Assembly: GCA_035461345.1 (NCBI GenBank)
Contig: DATHVJ010000070.1
Coordinates: 1-23,533 of the forward strand
Direction of reading: 5' to 3'
Source of the DNA: DASPWW01 sp035461345
GTDB taxonomy: Bacteria; Actinomycetota; Thermoleophilia; Solirubrobacterales; 70-9
Length of the DNA: 23,533 bases
Below, piece after piece: positions 6,722 to 14,495 of the stretch. The translations under genes and the position numbers were made by a program. Positions within the stretch are counted from its first letter, which is position 1. Each line of letters starts with the position of its first letter. The notes under the pieces were generated by a model. The model made no database searches. It saw only the letters and a list, made by a program, of their open reading frames with translations, and had not been told where the DNA came from.

Positions 6722-7672
6722 TTACAGCTCCCACCCGAACTCGCGGCCGGTCATCGGCTCGAGTCGCTCGACGTCGGGGCGAAAGCGGTCCGCCAGGCGC
6801 TCGCGGACGGGCTCGGGGAGCGACGGGCGCGCGGCAGCCGCCGTTTCGGGATCGTGGACCATTCGCTCCACCAGCCACCGCAGTGACTCGGGGAGGCGGT
6901 CGAAGTTGCGGTCGAGCGCCCGCAGGCCCGGAAGCCGCACGGCGCGGTCCATGAGCCTGAACCGCCCCGAGCGCTTCCCCGTCCCGGTCTCCCACTCGCG
7001 TGAGAACTGGGGCGAGGAGAACGACTCGTCGACCTCGAGGAAGCGAAACACGCGTCGCATCGTCTCCTCGCGGCGGTGCTTGAGCTCGTCCTGGGTGACG
7101 AGGGCGATCCGCTCGGCGGGAAACCTCTGCCTGTACTCGTCGAGCTGCATCGCGTACAGGCCGCGATCGACGTACGCGGTCTCCGGCTCGCCGAGCGCCA
7201 CCTCGAGCGGCCTCGTTTCGTATCCCCCGGCGACGTTGTGGAGATAGTGGGACAGGGCCCTGTCGACCGGGTGGCGCACCATGTAGATCAGCTTCGCCGC
7301 GGGGACGAGCGAGCGCATCCGCTCCGCCACCCCCGTGAACCGGGGCAGGTTGGTGTAGTGCGGCGACGACTCGCCGCGCACCGGGACCGTGGAGGTGAAG
7401 TGCCCCGCGTACCACTCGGCGCCGAGTGGCCAGTTGAGCTCGGCGACGAAGAAGTTGAGCTCCTTCGGCCGCGACATCCGCACCTGCGGATGCAGGTTGA
7501 GGTAGTGGTGGATGCTGGTCGTCCCGCACTTCAGGCCCCCGATCACGATCACGGTCGGTAGCGCGGCGTCGTGCTTGCGACCAGTGACCCGCCGGGCGCG
7601 CGAGGAGCGGAACCGGTCCCGAGCGCGGCGGACCATCGCCTCGTCCGCGGGATCCGGGCGGACCTCAGGCAT
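6722..7672 (-). CDS. Sulfotransferase (PAPS-dependent)
   Basis: A 316-residue soluble sulfotransferase of the heparan-sulfate/sulfotransfer_1 type. The 5'-phosphosulfate loop GGLKCGTTS is at residues 45-53 (K48 binds the transferred sulfate), and the 3'-phosphate motif YMVRHPVDRALSHY is at 130-143 (R133 and S141 contact PAPS). 'SRPKELNFF' (67-75) after the first helix is also typical of this group. It moves sulfate from PAPS to a hydroxyl or amine of an unknown acceptor, perhaps a glycan or lipid. There is no membrane anchor. The ATG at 7672 lies 7 nt after the HAD gene stop, so co-transcription is likely. The first 35 residues are rich in arginine and lie outside the domain. Confidence 0.9.
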   Translation of the reverse strand: MPEVRPDPADEAMVRRARDRFRSSRARRVTGRKHDAALPTVIVIGGLKCGTTSIHHYLNLHPQVRMSRPKELNFFVAELNWPLGAEWYAGHFTSTVPVRGESSPHYTNLPRFTGVAERMRSLVPAAKLIYMVRHPVDRALSHYLHNVAGGYETRPLEVALGEPETAYVDRGLYAMQLDEYRQRFPAERIALVTQDELKHRREETMRRVFRFLEVDESFSSPQFSREWETGTGKRSGRFRLMDRAVRLPGLRALDRNFDRLPESLRWLVERMVHDPETAAAARPSLPEPVRERLADRFRPDVERLEPMTGREFGWEL

Positions 7673-7679
7673 GGGGCGG

Positions 7680-8369
7680 CTATCCGGCGCCGAGCAGCTT
7701 CGCCGCCTCGCGGAGGTTCTTCGTCTGCGCGGTCGGCGCCTTTCGCCCGTCGAGCTTCTCGCCGTGGCGGTTGACCCAGATCACGGGCACGTTCATCTTC
7801 AGCAGCGGGGCGACGTCGGCGTTGTACCCGCTAGCGATGTGAACCCAACCCTTCTTGCCGCCGATCCGCCGCGCCGACTCCTTGAAGTGGGCGGGATCCG
7901 GCTTGTAGCTGCGCACCTGCTGCGCGGTGACCACCAGGTCGAGCTCGGTTCGGAGGTGGCGCCGGGAGAGCCCCAGCAGCTTGTCGTCGATGTTGGACAC
8001 GATCCCCACGTCGTACCTCGCCTTCAGCCTGTCCATCGCCGCGTTGGCCTCCCTGAACGGCTGCCATCCGGGCACGCTGTCGGGCAGGAACTGCGCCCGC
8101 GACGGCTCGAGCTCCCACCCGAGCTCCTTCGCCACGCGAACGGCGGCGCGGCGCAGGACCTCGGCGTAAAGCTCGTACGAGCCCGCCATGATCTGCTCCT
8201 GGATCGGGAAGAAGCGCTCCAGCAGCTTGGCCTCGTCGATCGTGAACCCGTCCTTCGAGGCCTCGGCCTGGAACGCCTCGGCGATCGCCTTCTCCCAGTC
8301 GATCAGCGTCCCGTAGCAGTCCGTGGTCACCCACTTGGCTTCCTTCTTGACTTCCCGTGGAAGGGGCAT
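7680..8369 (-). CDS. HAD hydrolase, haloacid dehalogenase-like
   Basis: 229 residues. HAD motif I is TTDCYGTLIDW with nucleophile D17; the third position is Y19 instead of the aspartate found in phosphatases, as in L-2-haloacid dehalogenases. Motif II is GIVSNID, motif III is in SYKPDPAHF, and the motif IV region is HIASGYNADV. An all-alpha cap lies between motifs I and II (roughly 35-105). The family removes halide, or in some members phosphate, through an aspartyl-ester intermediate; the true substrate is not known. It is first in a five-gene minus-strand run and is divergent from sucC. The start is ATG 8369; CATAAT (8381-8386) 11 nt upstream looks like a -10 and would leave only a very short leader. 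Confidence 0.85.
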   Translation of the reverse strand: MPLPREVKKEAKWVTTDCYGTLIDWEKAIAEAFQAEASKDGFTIDEAKLLERFFPIQEQIMAGSYELYAEVLRRAAVRVAKELGWELEPSRAQFLPDSVPGWQPFREANAAMDRLKARYDVGIVSNIDDKLLGLSRRHLRTELDLVVTAQQVRSYKPDPAHFKESARRIGGKKGWVHIASGYNADVAPLLKMNVPVIWVNRHGEKLDGRKAPTAQTKNLREAAKLLGAG

Positions 8370-8380
8370 CGCGGCGCGGG

Positions 8381-8386
8381 ATTATG
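8381..8386 (-). promoter_or_regulatory. Candidate -10 (CATAAT) for the HAD-sulfotransferase cluster
   Basis: CATAAT on the minus strand is one base from the TATAAT consensus and lies 11 nt before ATG 8369. No good -35 is seen 16-18 nt upstream. It is the most A/T-rich stretch in this intergenic gap. Confidence 0.35.
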
Positions 8387-8399
8387 GCAAGACGGGGCC

Positions 8400-8420
8400 G
8401 TGCGGCGCGAAAGTCCGCAC
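8400..8420. promoter_or_regulatory. Inverted repeat between HAD gene and sucC, possible operator
   Basis: GTGCGG (8400-8405) and CCGCAC (8415-8420) form a 6-bp dyad with a 9-nt spacer in the 82-nt divergent region, covering the likely -35 zone of sucC. It could bind a dimeric regulator or be a chance G/C-rich dyad. Confidence 0.25.
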
Positions 8421-8436
8421 CGAACGGCTTCTTGGG

Positions 8437-8442
8437 TAGGCT
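8437..8442 (+). promoter_or_regulatory. Candidate leaderless -10 (TAGGCT) for sucCD
   Basis: TAGGCT (TANNNT) lies 9 nt before the GTG start of sucC, and there is no Shine-Dalgarno between. The spacing equals that of TATACT before the aminotransferase at 10758. No -35 was recognised. Confidence 0.35.
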
Positions 8443-8451
8443 CCCGCGCCG

Positions 8452-9606
8452 GTGGACCTACTGGAGTACCAGGGCAAGCAGCTCTTCGCGGCGCACGGGA
8501 TCCCCGTCCCCGACGGGCGGCCGGCGAGCGACGTCGACGCTGCCGTCGAAGCCGCCGACGTGGTCGGCTACCCGTCCGTGATCAAGGCCCAGGTCCAGAT
8601 CGGTGGGCGGGGGAAGGCCGGGGGGATCAAGATCGCCGAGAGCCGTGACGAGGCGCGTGAGCACGCCGACGCGATCCTCGGCATGCAGATCCGCGGTCCG
8701 CGCGGCGAGGGGCCGTTCACCGTCCACGAGGTATGGGTCGAGCGCGCGTCCGAGATCGAGGCCGAGTACTACGCCTCGATCATCCTCGACCGCTCGGCGA
8801 AGAAGGCGATGACAATGCTGTCGGCGATGGGCGGGATGAACGTCGAGGAGATCGCCGAGAAGGACTCCGGCGCGCTGGTCAAGCGTTACGTCGAGCCGGG
8901 GGACGGCTTCGACGCCCCGCGGGCCCGCGGGCTCGCGGCCGACGCCGGGCTGGCCGAGGACGTGCTCGACGAGGCGGGCGAGGTGATGGCGAAGCTGTAC
9001 GAGATGTTCAACGCCGCGGACGCGACCCTGGTCGAGGTCAACCCGCTGATCGCGACAACGGACCGCCGCGTGGTCGCGCTCGACTCGAAGGTGACAATCG
9101 ACAACAACGCGCTGTTTCGCCATGAGGACATCGCGGCGCTCTCCAACCCCGCCGACGAGGACCCGCAGGAGGCGATGGCGAAGGAGCGCGGACTCACCTA
9201 CGTGAAGCTCGACGGCAACGTCGGGATCCTCGGCAACGGTGCCGGGCTGTGCATGTCGACGCTCGACGTCGTGGCGCAGGCGGGCGGCAGCCCCGCAAAC
9301 TTCCTCGATGCCGGCGGAGGCTCGAAGGCGGAGGCGATCGTCGACGCGCTCGACGTGATCACCTCGGACGAGAAGGTGACGGCGGTGCTGTTCAACATCT
9401 TCGGGGGGATCACGCGCTGCGACGAGATCGCGAATGGGATCATCGGCGCGTACGAGCGCATCGACATCGACGTTCCCGTGGTCGTGCGCCTCGACGGGAC
9501 CAACTCGGAGGAGGGGCTCGGCCTGCTTGCCGACGCCGACCTTCCGAACCTGCACGTCGAGAAGACGATGCTCGGCGCCGCGGAGAAGGTCGTGGAGCTG
9601 GCATGA
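8452..9606 (+). CDS. sucC: Succinyl-CoA synthetase (ADP-forming) beta subunit
   Basis: 384 residues, the normal length. It starts MDLLEYQGKQLFAAHGIPVP, the invariant SucC opening, then the ATP-grasp domain with 'VIKAQVQIGGRGKAGGIK' and 'DATLVEVNPLI' (E and N for Mg-ATP). The C-terminal CoA-ligase-like domain has 'LDGNVGILGNGAGLCMSTLDVV', 'NFLDAGGGS' and 'VLFNIFGGITRCDEIANGI'. With SucD it converts succinyl-CoA, ADP and phosphate to succinate, CoA and ATP in the TCA cycle. The start is GTG 8452. Its stop overlaps the sucD start (ATGA), giving tight translational coupling for equal subunit amounts. Confidence 0.97.
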   Translation: MDLLEYQGKQLFAAHGIPVPDGRPASDVDAAVEAADVVGYPSVIKAQVQIGGRGKAGGIKIAESRDEAREHADAILGMQIRGPRGEGPFTVHEVWVERASEIEAEYYASIILDRSAKKAMTMLSAMGGMNVEEIAEKDSGALVKRYVEPGDGFDAPRARGLAADAGLAEDVLDEAGEVMAKLYEMFNAADATLVEVNPLIATTDRRVVALDSKVTIDNNALFRHEDIAALSNPADEDPQEAMAKERGLTYVKLDGNVGILGNGAGLCMSTLDVVAQAGGSPANFLDAGGGSKAEAIVDALDVITSDEKVTAVLFNIFGGITRCDEIANGIIGAYERIDIDVPVVVRLDGTNSEEGLGLLADADLPNLHVEKTMLGAAEKVVELA

Positions 9607-10481
9607 GCATCATCGTGGGAGAGGACACGAAGCTTGTGATCTCGGGGCTGACCGGCCGCGAGGGCAGCTTCCACGGGCTGCGCAACCGCGACTACGGGAC
9701 CGACGTGGTCGCCGGGGTGACGCCGAAGAAGGGCGGCCAGGACGTCGACGGGATCCCGATCTTCGACACGATCGCCGACGCGGTCTCCGAGCGCGGCGCC
9801 AACACCTCGATGATCTTCGTCCCGGCCCGGTTCGCAGCCGCGGCGATGGAGGAAGCGATCGACGCCGGGATCGAGACCGTGATCGCGATCACCGAGGGAA
9901 TCCCCGTGCACGACATGCTGCGCGTCTACTGGCGCGCCAAGGAAGCCGGGGTGCGGCTGATCGGGCCGAATTGCCCCGGCGTGCTGTCACCGGGGAAGGC
10001 GAACGTCGGGATCATCCCCGCGCATTTCTTCGAGCGCGGCCCGGTCGGCGTCGTGTCGCGCTCCGGGACGTTGACGTACCAGATCGGCAACGAGCTCGCC
10101 CAGGCCGGGGTCGGCAACTCGTCGATCGTCGGCATGGGCGGCGACCCGATCGTCGGCTCGGACTTCATCGACATCATCGGCTGGTTCGAGGCCGACGACG
10201 CGACCGAGCTGATCGTGATGGTCGGCGAGATCGGCGGCGACGCCGAGGAGCGTGCTGCCGAGTTCATCGCCGAGAACGTGTCGAAGCCGGTCGTCGCCTA
10301 CATCGCCGGCTTCACGGCTCCGCCCGGCAAGCAGATGGGCCACGCCGGGGCGATCATCTCCGGGTCCTCCGGCACCGCCGAGGCGAAGGCGCAGGCGCTC
10401 GAGGCCAAGGGCGTGCGCGTCGGCCGCAACCCGACCGAGACCGCGAAGCTCGCGGTCGAGGCGGTCGGGGCCCGCGCGTAG
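9603..10481 (+). CDS. sucD: Succinyl-CoA synthetase alpha subunit
   Basis: 292 residues, full length. The N-terminal CoA-binding Rossmann domain has 'VISGLTGREGSFHG' and 'VAGVTPKKGGQ'. 'LIGPNCPGVLSPG' and 'GVVSRSGTLTYQIGNEL' are standard, and the phosphohistidine is H247 in GKQMGHAGAIISG. This subunit binds CoA and carries the phosphoryl group from succinyl phosphate to ADP held by SucC. The ATG at 9603 overlaps the sucC stop by 4 nt and is the only sensible start. Seven bases after its stop begins a convergent relic gene. Confidence 0.97.
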   Translation: MSIIVGEDTKLVISGLTGREGSFHGLRNRDYGTDVVAGVTPKKGGQDVDGIPIFDTIADAVSERGANTSMIFVPARFAAAAMEEAIDAGIETVIAITEGIPVHDMLRVYWRAKEAGVRLIGPNCPGVLSPGKANVGIIPAHFFERGPVGVVSRSGTLTYQIGNELAQAGVGNSSIVGMGGDPIVGSDFIDIIGWFEADDATELIVMVGEIGGDAEERAAEFIAENVSKPVVAYIAGFTAPPGKQMGHAGAIISGSSGTAEAKAQALEAKGVRVGRNPTETAKLAVEAVGARA

Positions 10482-10487
10482 CGTCGA

Positions 10488-10706
10488 CTAGTCCTCGCTG
10501 AGCCCAGCCGCGCGCAGCGCTTTCGCGCTGTCGCTGTAGTTGTCGCAGCGGATCGGCCGCGCGCCGGCGCGGAACGTGAATACCTGGTGCCAGGGCGCCT
10601 CGACCGGGACGCCGCTCCCGGCGCCCCTCCCGATCAGCCGCCCCAGCATCACGACGCACCCGTCTCCTTCCAGCCACCGGTCGGCCTCGATCCGACATCC
10701 GCTCTC
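10488..10706 (-). pseudogene. Remnant of an NTF2/SnoaL-like gene (C-terminal part)
   Basis: The minus strand encodes about 72 residues ending 'FRAGARPIRCDNYSDSAKALRAAGLSED', the typical C-terminal strand and A-x-x-A-A-G-L-S-E end of NTF2-like proteins, preceded by 'GCVVMLGRLIGRGAGSGVPVEAPWHQVFTF', which matches the two preceding beta strands. An in-frame TAG at 10707-10709 cuts it off upstream. The N-terminal helices are not found in another frame, because the next gene's promoter occupies that place. The best internal starts (GTG/ATG near 10647) would leave only about 55 residues. I read this as a 5'-deleted relic. Confidence 0.6.
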
Positions 10707-10742
10707 AACCTATCGCCCTCCGGCTGGCGCTACGGGCGGACC

Positions 10743-10748
10743 TATACT
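10743..10748 (+). promoter_or_regulatory. -10 element TATACT of the aminotransferase gene
   Basis: TATACT differs from TATAAT at one base, stands out in G/C-rich surroundings, and ends 9 nt before ATG 10758. No ribosome site lies between, so the mRNA probably starts at or within 1-3 nt of the ATG. No clear -35 is present 17 nt upstream. Confidence 0.55.
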
Positions 10749-10757
10749 GGCGCGACG

Positions 10758-11858
10758 ATGGCCGAGGGGATGATCAGCTTCGCGCGCGGCGCTCCGAGCG
10801 CCGACATCCTCCCCGTCGAGCACGTGCGCGCGGCCTCCGAGCGGGCGCTCACCGACGACTGGGAGCGGGCGTTGTCCTACGGCAAGGGCCGGGGCCACCT
10901 CGGGCTGTGCGAGTGGATCGCCGAGGCGCACGACATCGAGCCCGAGCAGGTGATGGTCACCAACGGCTCGATGGAGGCCGCCGCGTTCCTGTTCGCGCAC
11001 CTCGTGGGGGCGAGCGACCCGGTCGTCGTGGAACAGCCCACGTACGACCGCACCCTGTTGCTGCTGAGGCGCGGCGGCGCGAAGGTGACCGGCGTCCCGC
11101 TGCAGGACGACGGGATCGACGTCGAGGCGCTCGAGCAGGCGGTCAAGGACGAGCTGCCGCGACTCGTGCACGTGATCCCCAACTTCCACAACCCCGCCGG
11201 CTGCACGCTGTCGCCGGACAAGCGCCAGCGCGTCGTCGATCTCGCGGCCGAGCACGGCTTCACCTTGTTCGAGGACGACCCGTACCGCGAGGTCGGCTTC
11301 GAGGGCGAGCCGTCGCCGACGATGCGCTCGATCGACCGCGCCGACCGCGTCATCTACGCGTCCTCGTTCTCGAAGACGGTCAGCCCCGGGATCCGGGTCG
11401 GCTACCTGGCCGGGCCGGTGGAGGCGATTGCGGGGCTTGCCAAGCGCGCCAACGAGACCTACATCTCGCCCAACATGCTCGCGGGGTCGATCGTGTGGGA
11501 GCTGTGCCGCTCCGGCGGGCTGGCCGAGAACACCGAGGCCGTCAGGCGAGCCCTGCGGGAGCGCCGCGACGCGCTCGTCGACGCGCTGCGCGAGCGGATA
11601 GGTGAGGCCGAGTTCGTCGTCCCACGGGGCGGCTACTTCCTGTGGCTGACGCTCGGCGACGGCGTCGACTCCACGGCGCTCGTCGGGGCGGCGGCCGAGG
11701 AGGGAGTCGCGTTCGTCCCCGGCGCCGACTTCATGCTCGACGGCGGGCGCTCGAGCCTCAGGTTGTCATTCGCCGGGGTTCCCCCGGACCAGGTCGCCGA
11801 GGGAGTGGCGCGGCTCGCGCGCGCCCTCGAGCGCGCCCGCGCGGCGAGCCCCGCCTGA
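10758..11858 (+). CDS. PLP-dependent aminotransferase, class I/II (2-aminoadipate/MocR-like type)
   Basis: 366 residues. Fold-type I features in order: 'ISFARGAPSADILP' (substrate arm), 'LSYGKGRGHLGLCEWIA', 'VTNGSMEAAAFLF' (cofactor phosphate), 'QPTYDRTLLLLRRGGAKV', 'HVIPNFHNPAGCTLS' (Asn binding PLP), 'LFEDDPYREVGF' (Asp and Tyr) and 'SSFSKTVSPGIRVGYL', where K206 forms the Schiff base. The set matches the LysN/2-aminoadipate-aminotransferase and MocR C-domain group, without a DNA-binding GntR domain. The amino donor is unknown. It stands alone, with its own promoter, and faces the ABC transporter operon (11 nt between stops). Confidence 0.9.
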   Translation: MAEGMISFARGAPSADILPVEHVRAASERALTDDWERALSYGKGRGHLGLCEWIAEAHDIEPEQVMVTNGSMEAAAFLFAHLVGASDPVVVEQPTYDRTLLLLRRGGAKVTGVPLQDDGIDVEALEQAVKDELPRLVHVIPNFHNPAGCTLSPDKRQRVVDLAAEHGFTLFEDDPYREVGFEGEPSPTMRSIDRADRVIYASSFSKTVSPGIRVGYLAGPVEAIAGLAKRANETYISPNMLAGSIVWELCRSGGLAENTEAVRRALRERRDALVDALRERIGEAEFVVPRGGYFLWLTLGDGVDSTALVGAAAEEGVAFVPGADFMLDGGRSSLRLSFAGVPPDQVAEGVARLARALERARAASPA

Positions 11859-11868
11859 GCGACGCCCG

Positions 11869-12918
11869 CTAGGCGCTCGGCAGTACGTCGGCCGGGCCTT
11901 CGACCCACACCTGGACCCGATCGCCGGGATGCCAGGCGGGGAACCCCAGCCGCCTGGAGCTGACCCGGCGGCCCGAGGGCAGGCGCAGCTCGACGAGCTG
12001 GTCGTGGCCGTAGAACCGCCGCCCGACGACCTCGGCTTCGGTCGCGTTGGGAGGGCCGGTGATGCCGATCGCGACCGACTCGGGGCGGATCAGCACCTCG
12101 ACCGCCCCCTCGGCGCTCGTCTCGACCGGCAGCGACCCAAGCTCGCATCTCACGCGTCCGCCGCGGGCCTCGCCCGCCAGCACCTCGACCTCGCCGAGGA
12201 AGGCCGCCATCCAGCGCGTCGACGGACGCGAGTAGATCTCCTCCGGCGTTCCGACCTGTTCGATGCGGCCGTTGCGCATCACCGCGACTCGCTCGGCGAG
12301 GCTCAGCGCCTCCTCCTGGTCGTGGGTGACGAACAGCGCCGTCACCCCGGCCGCGGCGATGATCTCCCGCACGTCCTCCCGCACCCGCTCGCGCAGACTC
12401 GCGTCGAGGTTCGAGAACGGCTCGTCGAGCAGGATCAGCTCCGGAGTGGGAGCGAGCGCGCGCGCCAGCGCGACGCGCTGCTGCTGGCCGCCGGAGAGCT
12501 GGTGGACCGGTCGATCAGCGACACGCTGGAGGCCGACGAGCTCGAGCACCTGCCGCACCCTGGCGGGATCCGCGCGCCGGCCGAGACCGTAGGCCACGTT
12601 GCCGGCCACGTCGTAGTGGGGAAACAGGGCGTAGTCCTGGAACACCATCCCGATCCGCCGCCGCTCGGGCGGGACGAAGGTCCCGGGAGCGGTCAGGGAC
12701 CGATCACCGAGGTCGATCTCCCCCGCGTCCGCCCGCTCCAATCCCGCGATCAGCCGCAGCGTCGTCGTCTTGCCGCAGCCGCTCGGTCCGAGCAGCGCGC
12801 ACAGCCGCCCGCCGTCGACGTCGAGGTCGAGGCCGTCGACGGCGACTGTGTCGGCGAACGACTTGCGCAGCCCTCGGATCGAGAGCCTCGCGGGGTTGTC
12901 GGACCTGGGCTCGCTCAC
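11869..12918 (-). CDS. ABC transporter ATP-binding protein, ferric-iron (FbpC) type
   Basis: 349 residues. Walker A GPSGCGKTT is at 44-52, the Q-loop with VFQDYALFPH at 91-100 (the CUT1/FbpC/PotA-type wording), the signature LSGGQ at 140-144, Walker B LILLDEP at 160-166, and the switch histidine in FVTHDQEEA. A TOBE-like beta-rich tail begins about residue 240 ('EVEVLAGEARGGRVRCELG...VLIRPESV'). It hydrolyses ATP to drive import through the permease encoded just upstream. The start is GTG 12918, overlapping the permease stop (GTGA). It is the last gene of the transporter operon. Confidence 0.93.
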   Translation of the reverse strand: MSEPRSDNPARLSIRGLRKSFADTVAVDGLDLDVDGGRLCALLGPSGCGKTTTLRLIAGLERADAGEIDLGDRSLTAPGTFVPPERRRIGMVFQDYALFPHYDVAGNVAYGLGRRADPARVRQVLELVGLQRVADRPVHQLSGGQQQRVALARALAPTPELILLDEPFSNLDASLRERVREDVREIIAAAGVTALFVTHDQEEALSLAERVAVMRNGRIEQVGTPEEIYSRPSTRWMAAFLGEVEVLAGEARGGRVRCELGSLPVETSAEGAVEVLIRPESVAIGITGPPNATEAEVVGRRFYGHDQLVELRLPSGRRVSSRRLGFPAWHPGDRVQVWVEGPADVLPSA

Positions 12919-14495
12919 GAGGTGACGGTTCCCTTCTCACTCAGAAGGTAGAGGGGAGGCGCCGCGATCAGCAGCAGCACGAGCGCCGGGATCGCCGCCG
13001 CCTCGAAGAAGCCGCTGCTCGTCTGGCGCCAGATGTCGGTGGCCAGCGTCTCGAACCCGATCGGGGCGAGGATCAGAGTCGCGGGCAGCTCCTTGACCGC
13101 GTGCAGGAACACGAGCGCCGCGCCGGCGAGCGCGCCGCTGGCCACCAGGGGGGCGGTCACCGTCCGGAACACCTCCAGCGGTCGCCGTCCCAGCCCCCGC
13201 GCCGCCTCCTCCACCCGGGGCGAGACCTGGAGCATCGCCGCCCCCAGCGGGCCGACGGCCAGCGGCAGGTAGTGGATCGTGATCGCGAACACGAGCATCG
13301 CCAGCGTCTGGTACAGCGGCAGCGCGACGCGGGTCCCGAAGAAGACGAGCGCGAGCGCAACGACGATCCCGGGCAGCGCGTAGCCGGCGTATCCCAGCCG
13401 CTCGACCAGCGTCGATACCGGGCCGGGAAAGCGGACCGTGAGCACCGCTACGCACGCCGCGCCGATCACCCCGATCGCGGCCGCGAGCGACGCCACGAGC
13501 AGCGAGTTCGCGGCGTTCCCGAGCACGGAGCCGAGGGCGACACCGTCCCCGAGCTGCTGGGTGGACCAATACACCAGTAGGCCGACCGGGAGCAGCAGCG
13601 CGATCGCCACCACCACGGCGCACAGCGCCAGCGCCGGGAGCCGCCAGCGGCCGAGCGCGACCGCGGTCGGCGGTCGCATCGGCCCGGGCCCCGCGCGGTG
13701 ATAGACGCGCGACCCGCGTACCCGGGCGTACAGCGCCAGCAGCGCGAGCATCGCGACCACGAGCACGGCACCCAGCGCCGCCGCCTCCGTGCGGTCGAAG
13801 CTCGACTGGTAGGCGATGTAGATCTCGCGGGTCAACGAGTCGAAGCGCAGGATCGACACGGCACCGAAGTCGCTGAGCACATACAGCGCGACCAGCAGGC
13901 CGCCGGCGCCGATCGCCGGCACGAGCTGGGGCAGGACGACGGTACGGAAGATCTCCCCGGGGCGGCGGCCCATCGCGCGACCCGCCTCCTCGAGCTGGGG
14001 ATCGAGGCGCCGCAGCGCGCCGCGGACCGGGATCATGACGAGGGGGTAGGTGAACAGCGTCAGCGCGAGCCACGCGCCGACGAAGCCGTAGATCGAGGGG
14101 ATCCGCTCGACCCCGAGCGGCTCGAGCACGTCCTGCAGCACCCCGCGCGGCCCGAATGCGGACACCAGCAGGTAGGCGCCGATGTAGCTCGGGATCACCA
14201 GAGGCAGCGTGGTCAGGGTCGCCCACAGCCGCCGCGCCGGCAGGTCGGTGCGCACGGTCAGCCACGCCAGCGGGACGGCGAGGACGATCGCGCTCACGGT
14301 CACCGCCGTGACGAGGCCGACGGTGCGCACGGCGGCCTCGAGCGTTCTGTCGTCGACGACCGCGTCGGCTGCGCTCGACGCTTCGCCGATGATCGTGATC
14401 CCGAGGTAGACGGCCGGCAGCGCCGCCAGCGCGGCCACCGCCAGCCCTGCGACGAGCAGCGCCGCTGGGGGCCGGCGCGCGGCGAGCGCGGCCAC
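12915..14495 (-). CDS. ABC transporter permease, ferric-iron (FbpB) type, two fused halves
   Basis: About 526 residues from GTG 14495, whose first base is also the last base of the TAG stop of the binding-protein gene. The open frame extends further upstream but that part is an antisense-frame shadow of the binding protein. The sequence has two permease domains, each with six or so hydrophobic segments and an EAA loop: 'EEAGRAMGRRPGEIFRTVVLPQL' in the first half and 'EEAARGLGRRPLEVFRTVTAPL' in the second, the sites where the ATPase docks. Fused double permeases of this size are usual for Fbp/Afu/Sfu ferric importers. It sits between the lipoprotein and ATPase genes with overlaps on both sides. 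Confidence 0.92.
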   Translation of the reverse strand: MAALAARRPPAALLVAGLAVAALAALPAVYLGITIIGEASSAADAVVDDRTLEAAVRTVGLVTAVTVSAIVLAVPLAWLTVRTDLPARRLWATLTTLPLVIPSYIGAYLLVSAFGPRGVLQDVLEPLGVERIPSIYGFVGAWLALTLFTYPLVMIPVRGALRRLDPQLEEAGRAMGRRPGEIFRTVVLPQLVPAIGAGGLLVALYVLSDFGAVSILRFDSLTREIYIAYQSSFDRTEAAALGAVLVVAMLALLALYARVRGSRVYHRAGPGPMRPPTAVALGRWRLPALALCAVVVAIALLLPVGLLVYWSTQQLGDGVALGSVLGNAANSLLVASLAAAIGVIGAACVAVLTVRFPGPVSTLVERLGYAGYALPGIVVALALVFFGTRVALPLYQTLAMLVFAITIHYLPLAVGPLGAAMLQVSPRVEEAARGLGRRPLEVFRTVTAPLVASGALAGAALVFLHAVKELPATLILAPIGFETLATDIWRQTSSGFFEAAAIPALVLLLIAAPPLYLLSEKGTVTS

